Program-made: the position numbers and the translations under genes | Assembly (NCBI GenBank): GCA_964554125.1 | Contig: CAZKNG010000086.1 | Location: 1 to 9,637, forward strand | DNA length: 9,637 nt | Direction: 5' to 3' | Source of the DNA: JAGHBT01 sp035311885 | GTDB taxonomy: Bacteria > Krumholzibacteriota > Krumholzibacteriia > Krumholzibacteriales > WJIX01 | Notes under the pieces: model-generated | The model's input: only the letters and a program-made list of their open reading frames with translations | What the model was told of the DNA's origin: nothing | The model's database searches: none | In this document: piece by piece, positions 6,065 to 9,637 of the stretch | How the letters are laid out: each line of letters begins with the position of its first letter | How positions within the stretch are numbered: position 1 is the stretch's first letter

Positions 6065-6679
6065 TTAATCCTCTTTCATCTCCTCTTCAGAAGGTTTATC
6101 AGATTCCTCTGAGGAATCAGTTTTCTCATCGGCGCTCTCTTTCTCCTCAACCTTCTTCTTCCCGTCTTCCTTTTCTTCCTTTTCTTCCTTTTCGTCCTTT
6201 TCGTCCTTTTCGTCCTTTTCCTGCTTTTTCCCCTCGGGAGCCGGTTCCTCGGTCTTTTCAGCTTCCGGGGATTCCTCTATTTTAGCCTCTTCTTCGACTT
6301 TTTCTTCTGCGGGCTTTTCTTCAGTTTTCTCCATCTTTTCTGTTTTCGGCTTTTTGCTGGGCTGTTTTTTTCTTCTCTCCTCGATCACACTGTCAAGTTC
6401 TGTAATCTTAACACCCTCTTTGAGAAGTCTCCATTTTTCGAACACCCCTATTCGCTTGAACAGACTCGATACATTCTCCGAACATTGAGCGCCTTTATCA
6501 AGCCAGTTATAAACTTTGTCATAATCAATATTTATATTTTCCGGCTCAGTCATTGGATCATAATATCCCAACATTTCTATGAACCGTCCGTCTCTGGCTC
6601 TTCTTGAATCAGCAGCTACGAAACGATAGAAAGGCTTCTTTTTCTTGCCCATCCTTTTCAATCTTATCTTTACAGACAA
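6065..6679 (-). CDS. rpsP: 30S ribosomal protein S16 (bS16) with long charged C-terminal tail
   Basis: 204 residues with the start chosen here. Residues 1-85 are a standard S16 (SVKIRLKRMGKKKKPFYRFV, DSRRARDGRFIE, LGYYDPM, WLDKGAQCSENV), a 30S assembly protein that binds 16S rRNA. Residues about 104-204 form a low-complexity Lys/Glu-rich tail, probably disordered, which more than doubles the usual 80-90 residues and includes (EKD)3(EKE)3 encoded by six tandem 9-bp units. Start: a longer reading from TTG 6683-6685 is excluded because that codon abuts the GGAGG (6686-6690). TTG 6677-6679 lies 6 nt from GGAGG and gives LSVKIRLKRMG, matching the usual MAVKIRLKRMG. It begins 26 nt after ffh, so the two are co-transcribed. 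Confidence 0.95.
   Translation of the reverse strand: MSVKIRLKRMGKKKKPFYRFVAADSRRARDGRFIEMLGYYDPMTEPENINIDYDKVYNWLDKGAQCSENVSSLFKRIGVFEKWRLLKEGVKITELDSVIEERRKKQPSKKPKTEKMEKTEEKPAEEKVEEEAKIEESPEAEKTEEPAPEGKKQEKDEKDEKDEKEEKEEKEDGKKKVEEKESADEKTDSSEESDKPSEEEMKED
6167..6220 (-). repeat. Tandem repeat, six 9-bp units, in the rpsP tail
   Basis: On the + strand three copies of TTCCTTTTC (6167-6193) are followed by three copies of GTCCTTTTC (6194-6220). On the coding strand these are GAAAAGGAC x3 then GAAAAGGAA x3, giving (EKD)3(EKE)3. The units are identical within each half, and the unit is a multiple of three, so copy-number change would keep the frame. Confidence 0.9.
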
Positions 6680-6685
6680 ATCCAA

Positions 6686-6690
6686 CCTCC
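6686..6690 (-). promoter_or_regulatory. Shine-Dalgarno site that fixes the TTG start of rpsP
   Basis: GGAGG on the - strand, 6 nt before TTG 6677-6679. It rules out the TTG at 6683-6685, which it directly touches. Confidence 0.75.
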
Positions 6691-6705
6691 ATTAAAACTA
6701 AAAAA

Positions 6706-8038
6706 TTAGTTCAAGGGAAAACCTAAAGGATTCCCTCCTTTTGTCAACTTTGAAAAACGTTTTACCATTTTTTTCATCTGAGCAAATTGTTTTAGCAAAC
6801 TATTAACTTCTCTCGGACTGCTTCCACTGCCCTCGGCAATTCTTTTTCGACGCGAGCCGTTAATTATGCCAGCTGAACGTCTTTCTTCCAGGGTCATCGA
6901 GTTTATTATTGCCTCAATCCTCTTTATCCGGTTCTCATCAATATCCTCCGGCGATACTCCACGCTTCATACCCGGAACCATAGCGGCAAGCTGCTCAATA
7001 GAACCCATCTTTTTAAGACCTTGAAGTTGATCGAGGAAATCTTCCAGCGTAAAAGCGTTCTTCCTGAATTTACGTTCCAACTCCTCAGCCTTCTTCTCAT
7101 CCATTGCATCTTGAGCTTTTTCAGCCAGGGATAGGATATCACCCATTCCAAGTATTCTGCCGGCCATCCTGTCAGGATAAAACCTTTCCAGATCCGCCAC
7201 TTTCTCTCCCACGGTAACAAATTTAACCGGCACGCCTGTAACAGCCTTAACAGAAAGAGCAGCTCCGCCTCGGGCGTCTCCATCCAATTTACTCAACACA
7301 ATACCGCTGAAATCAATCTCTCTTTTAAACTCTCCAGCCACATTAACGGCTTCCTGCCCCGCCATACTGTCAAGTACCAGAAGCGTTTCCGTGGGTTTTA
7401 AGACATCCTTTACAGCTTTGAGTTCATCCATCATCTCTCTGTCAATATGAAGCCTTCCTGCTGTATCGACAATCAGAGTATCAAAAAGTTCCTTTTTCGC
7501 TTTCTTTACGGCGTCTCCTGCGATCTGTTCGGCCGGGATATCCACTCCCGGGGCATAAACGGGAATCCCGGTCTGTTCTGCAAGAACACTAATCTGCTCC
7601 ACAGCGGCGGGACGGTGAATATCGGCTGCCACAAGAAGAGTTTTTCTTCCCTTCTTTTTCAAAGAAGCGCCGAGCTTGGCTGCAAAACTGGTTTTACCGG
7701 CCCCCTGAAGTCCGCAAACCATCACACAGGCGGGGGCTCCCGACAAATGAAAAGAAGAGACTTCACCGCCTAAGACTCTTACAAGTTCTTCACGCACGAT
7801 CTTGATTATCTGCTGATCGGGAGTAAGACTGTCAAGCACTTTTCGTCCCAGCGATCTTTCTCCCACGCGTTTAACTAACTCTTTGACAACTTTATAGTNN
7901 NNNNNNNNTAACATCAGCTTCAAGAAGTGCTCTCCGAACCTGCTTCATCGCTTCTTGAATATCTTTCTCTCTTATTTTGCCGCGTCCTCTCAGCTCCTTG
8001 AAAACACGCGCAAACTTATCGGTCAAACTCTGAAACAA
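6706..8038 (-). CDS. ffh: Signal recognition particle protein Ffh, interrupted by an assembly gap
   Basis: SRP54-type GTPase that binds signal sequences and SRP RNA and delivers ribosomes to FtsY at the membrane. The N domain starts FQSLTDKFARVFKEL and runs through QVRRALLEADV. The G domain has the P-loop GLQGAGKT (about residues 106-113 after gap removal), DTAGRLH, SKLDGDARGG and a GEKVADLERFYPDR segment. The methionine-poor M domain has the RNA-binding SMTLEERRSAGIINGSRRKRIAEGSG region. Ten N (7899-7908) shift the literal frame. With the N removed the codons read LLEADV-NYKVVKELV, matching the family, and the gene is 440 codons plus stop. Start: TTG 8036-8038 with AGGAG (8045-8049) 6 nt upstream. 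It heads the operon behind the promoter at 8080-8108. Confidence 0.95.
7899..7908. other. Assembly gap of ten N inside ffh
   Basis: The flanks read GATGTTA before and ACTATAAAGTT after the gap on the - strand. Joined directly they give D-V-N-Y-K-V, the expected Ffh sequence, and the whole gene becomes a multiple of three. The gap is therefore probably an arbitrary placeholder of true length zero. Taken literally it causes a false frameshift and a truncated gene call. Confidence 0.9.
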
Positions 8039-8072
8039 ACCGTTCTCCTGTCAGTGCCGTAAATAGCAAAAA

Positions 8073-8093
8073 TAACAGGATTATATTCTGTTA
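8073..8093. promoter_or_regulatory. Dyad symmetry overlapping the ffh promoter -10: possible operator
   Basis: TAACAG (8073-8078) and CTGTTA (8088-8093) form a perfect 6-bp inverted repeat around a 9-bp centre that contains the TATAAT box. A related AACAGG occurs again at about 8108-8113, beyond the -35. The placement suits a repressor site, but no regulator is identified. Confidence 0.3.
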
Positions 8094-8108
8094 GCAAGTA
8101 TAAATCAA
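8080..8108 (-). promoter_or_regulatory. Promoter of the ffh-rpsP-khpA-rimM-trmD-rplS-rnhB-yraN operon
   Basis: On the - strand a -35 TTGATT (8103-8108) is followed after exactly 17 bp by a perfect -10 TATAAT (8080-8085). The predicted start near 8073 leaves a leader of about 35 nt before the ffh TTG. It lies in the 88-nt gap between rpe and ffh, the largest gap in this part of the - strand block apart from the trmD-rplS junction. Confidence 0.6.
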
Positions 8109-8126
8109 ACAGGTGAAAAGTATATA

Positions 8127-8810
8127 TTATCCCCTGATAGACTGTATTGAGGTATTATAATCTTTACTTTTAAAAATGGCGGTTCCTGCTACGAGGATCT
8201 GCCCCCCGCTCTCCCTCACGGAGGCGGCGTTGGCCCCCTTTATCCCTCCGTCAACTTCAATTACGTAGCGCAAGCCACTTTCTTCTCTGTAATCTCGAGC
8301 CTGCTTTAATTTTACAAGAACTTCAGGAATAAGCCCTTTCCCCCCAAAACCCGGAAAAACAGTCATAACCAGCAGGAGATCAACACAGTCGAGCAGGTGC
8401 CTGAAAGCGGAGAAAGGTGTGTCAGGATTTACTGCCAACCCCACCTGGCAACCAAGATCCCCTATCATCCCGGCAACTTCCCGGTGGCCCGACTCTAAAG
8501 CTTCGAAATGGAATGTAACCACACTGCTTCCCGCTTCTATAAACCTCTCTATATATTTTTCGGGATCTGTTATCATAAGATGTGTAATAATTGGAACGGC
8601 CGCGAGTTTTGATATCGCAGAAACAATCATAGGACCAAATGTAATATTGGGAACAAAATGACCATCCATAACATCAATATGAAGGAAATCAGCGCCAGCT
8701 TCCTCAACCCGGCGTATTTCACTTTCCAGAACGCTGAAATCGGCGGCAAGAACAGACGGCGCTACGGCAACACCGCCTTTATCATTTAACAGTTGATACA
8801 GTGATCTCAA
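8127..8810 (-). CDS. rpe: Ribulose-phosphate 3-epimerase
   Basis: 227 residues, a TIM-barrel enzyme that interconverts D-ribulose 5-phosphate and D-xylulose 5-phosphate in the pentose phosphate pathway, using a divalent metal. Motifs in order: VAPSVLAADF (strand 1), FLHIDVMDGHFVPNITFGP with metal-binding His and catalytic Asp (about 43-61), ITHLMI, VNPDTP, LLVMTVFPGFGGK (about 147-159) and IEVDGGIKG with the second catalytic Asp (about 183-191). The loop reads VFPGFGGK where VNPGFGGQ is most common. The start is a TTG (8808-8810) with GGAAGGGG ending 6 nt upstream; no closer start codon is visible before VAPS. The gene overlaps the end of the PASTA gene by 29 nt, so translation is probably coupled. 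Confidence 0.95.
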   Translation of the reverse strand: MRSLYQLLNDKGGVAVAPSVLAADFSVLESEIRRVEEAGADFLHIDVMDGHFVPNITFGPMIVSAISKLAAVPIITHLMITDPEKYIERFIEAGSSVVTFHFEALESGHREVAGMIGDLGCQVGLAVNPDTPFSAFRHLLDCVDLLLVMTVFPGFGGKGLIPEVLVKLKQARDYREESGLRYVIEVDGGIKGANAASVRESGGQILVAGTAIFKSKDYNTSIQSIRG

Positions 8811-9531
8811 CAGTTTCCCCTTCCTTTATAAACGAACCCGCGGGCGGGTCTTGAGCAAGTATCGCGTCCGGGAAATCCGCTTCCGCCCTCCTGTTAGTAA
8901 CTCGTCCTATCTTAAAGCCGGATCTTTCCAGCCTATCCTTTACAAAAGGCATATCCATTCCAACAAGATCCGGCATGAGAAAGGTCCTTGGAATCCCGTA
9001 TATCATTAACAGCAGATTAACCTGTGATCCGACGGGAACTTCCGACCCGGTGCCTGGAGAAGACGCGATAACAGAATTCCTGCTGTCGCGGTAAGAAAAA
9101 ATCCTGGATACTTTTCCTCTTCTTATACCCGCTCCCTGTAATGTGAGCCATGCCTGCCTCAAGGACTGGCCTTCAAGATCAGGCACGACAGTCATTTCCC
9201 GCCCTTTGCTCACGACTACCTGAATCGTCCTTCTTTCCTTCAAGCCTTCTCCCGGCCTGGGAACCTGACTTATAACAGTCCCCTCAGAAACACTCGAAGA
9301 ATGTTCTCTCGCTGTTATCCTGATCCTGTATCCGGAATCTCTACACTTCGATCTGGCTGATTCCACAGAAAGCCCTCTGACTTCGGGAATCAGCACTACA
9401 TCCCTTCTGCCGATAAGTTTAGGCTTGATGAGCGAATTGAAAACTATTATTCCGAACAGAAAAGCTGCAAAAACCGCAAAGGTGTAGAATAATATTTTTC
9501 TAAATAACCCTTTTTCTCTTTTCTTGCTCAT
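8782..9531 (-). CDS. Membrane-anchored protein with three PASTA domains, no kinase domain
   Basis: 249 residues. A short basic N-terminus (SKKREKGLFRK) precedes one hydrophobic segment (about 12-34), predicting an anchored protein with its bulk outside the cytoplasm. Three PASTA repeats follow: about 47-110 (LIPEVRGLSVESAR ... VISQVPRPGEGL), 113-179 (VVPDLEGQSLRQAW ... VIASSPGTGSEVP) and 184-249 (MPDLVGMDMPFVKD ... ILAQDPPAGSFIKEG). PASTA domains bind peptidoglycan fragments or mediate contacts in PknB/StkP kinases and some penicillin-binding proteins; here no kinase or transpeptidase part is present. The ATG at 9529-9531 has AAGGGG about 12 nt upstream, a rather long spacing. It is directly coupled to rpe, a pairing whose meaning is unclear. 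Confidence 0.88.
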   Translation of the reverse strand: MSKKREKGLFRKILFYTFAVFAAFLFGIIVFNSLIKPKLIGRRDVVLIPEVRGLSVESARSKCRDSGYRIRITAREHSSSVSEGTVISQVPRPGEGLKERRTIQVVVSKGREMTVVPDLEGQSLRQAWLTLQGAGIRRGKVSRIFSYRDSRNSVIASSPGTGSEVPVGSQVNLLLMIYGIPRTFLMPDLVGMDMPFVKDRLERSGFKIGRVTNRRAEADFPDAILAQDPPAGSFIKEGETVEITVSTVK

Positions 9532-9585
9532 CTGATGAAAATCCCCTTCTATCTCTCCGCCGGTATATTAATATAATGAATCTGT

Positions 9586-9636
9586 TCACTCAGGTCCGTG
9601 GAATCTCTCCCCTCTCTTCATGTCAAATCCCCTTAA
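9586..9636 (-). CDS. Possible 3' end of an upstream gene, or an 11-codon leader ORF
   Basis: The - strand frame is open from the right window edge to a TGA at 9586-9588 (16 codons visible), so it may be the tail of an unseen gene. Alternatively ATG 9619-9621, preceded by AAGGGG 7 nt upstream, opens an ORF of 11 codons. The short sequence (GERFHGPE end) matches nothing I recognise. A 12-bp AT palindrome TATATTAATATA (9564-9575) lies between this and the PASTA gene. Confidence 0.2.
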   Translation of the reverse strand, partial: LRGFDMKRGERFHGPE

Positions 9637-9637
9637 G

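Noticed and set aside
6065..6400. Low-complexity region read as a CRISPR-like or microsatellite array outside a gene
   Set aside because: The repeats are codon-phased, without spacers, and continuous with the S16 frame.
6706..7923. ffh starting at 7923
   Set aside because: That start depends on a frame forced by ten N; the conserved N domain lies upstream in the frame restored by removing them.

Overview
The window reads as a bacterial chromosome fragment, probably from a metagenome or draft assembly because it contains a run of ten N. Two sodium-coupled transporter genes on the + strand converge on a long block of housekeeping genes on the - strand. A lipoprotein with a lipobox points to a cell with lipoprotein sorting, and its BamE-like tail hints at a diderm. 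The two Na+-symporter families suggest use of a sodium gradient. The gene order ffh-rpsP-khpA-rimM-trmD-rplS-rnhB-yraN and the long charged tail on ribosomal protein S16 are compatible with an uncultured lineage, for example around the FCB groups, but I cannot place it to phylum from the sequence alone.

Left part (1-1985, + strand): the 3' end of a neurotransmitter:sodium symporter gene (NSS/SNF family), then a complete alanine/glycine:cation symporter (AGCS family) carrying an extra hydrophilic domain of about 100 residues. Middle (1986-2354): a gene-free convergent intergenic region. It holds a near-consensus sigma-70 promoter (TTGACA, 17 bp, TATACT) with no gene behind it. The predicted start point falls at the base of a roughly 108-nt imperfect hairpin, which makes this a candidate small RNA gene and the most interesting item in the window. 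Next comes a - strand lipoprotein gene (2355-2963) of unknown role.

Right part (3041-9531, - strand, read right to left): a membrane-anchored triple-PASTA protein and rpe (ribulose-phosphate 3-epimerase), which overlap. After an 88-nt spacer containing a good promoter (TTGATT, 17 bp, TATAAT) comes the protein targeting and ribosome assembly operon: ffh (SRP GTPase), rpsP (S16), khpA (KH-domain RNA chaperone), rimM (30S maturation), trmD (tRNA m1G37 methyltransferase), rplS (L19), rnhB (RNase HII) and yraN (nuclease-fold protein). These genes serve ribosome production, tRNA modification, co-translational membrane insertion and genome upkeep. Only the trmD-rplS junction is wide, and it carries two crossing inverted repeats that could form an attenuator-like leader for rplS.

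Three annotation points matter. (1) The N run (7899-7908) splits ffh. Deleting exactly the ten N restores a continuous, well conserved 440-codon frame, so the gap is probably a placeholder. (2) Several genes use non-ATG starts fixed by Shine-Dalgarno sites: TTG for rpsP, ffh and rpe, and GTG for the lipoprotein and probably yraN. (3) The S16 tail contains six tandem 9-bp units.
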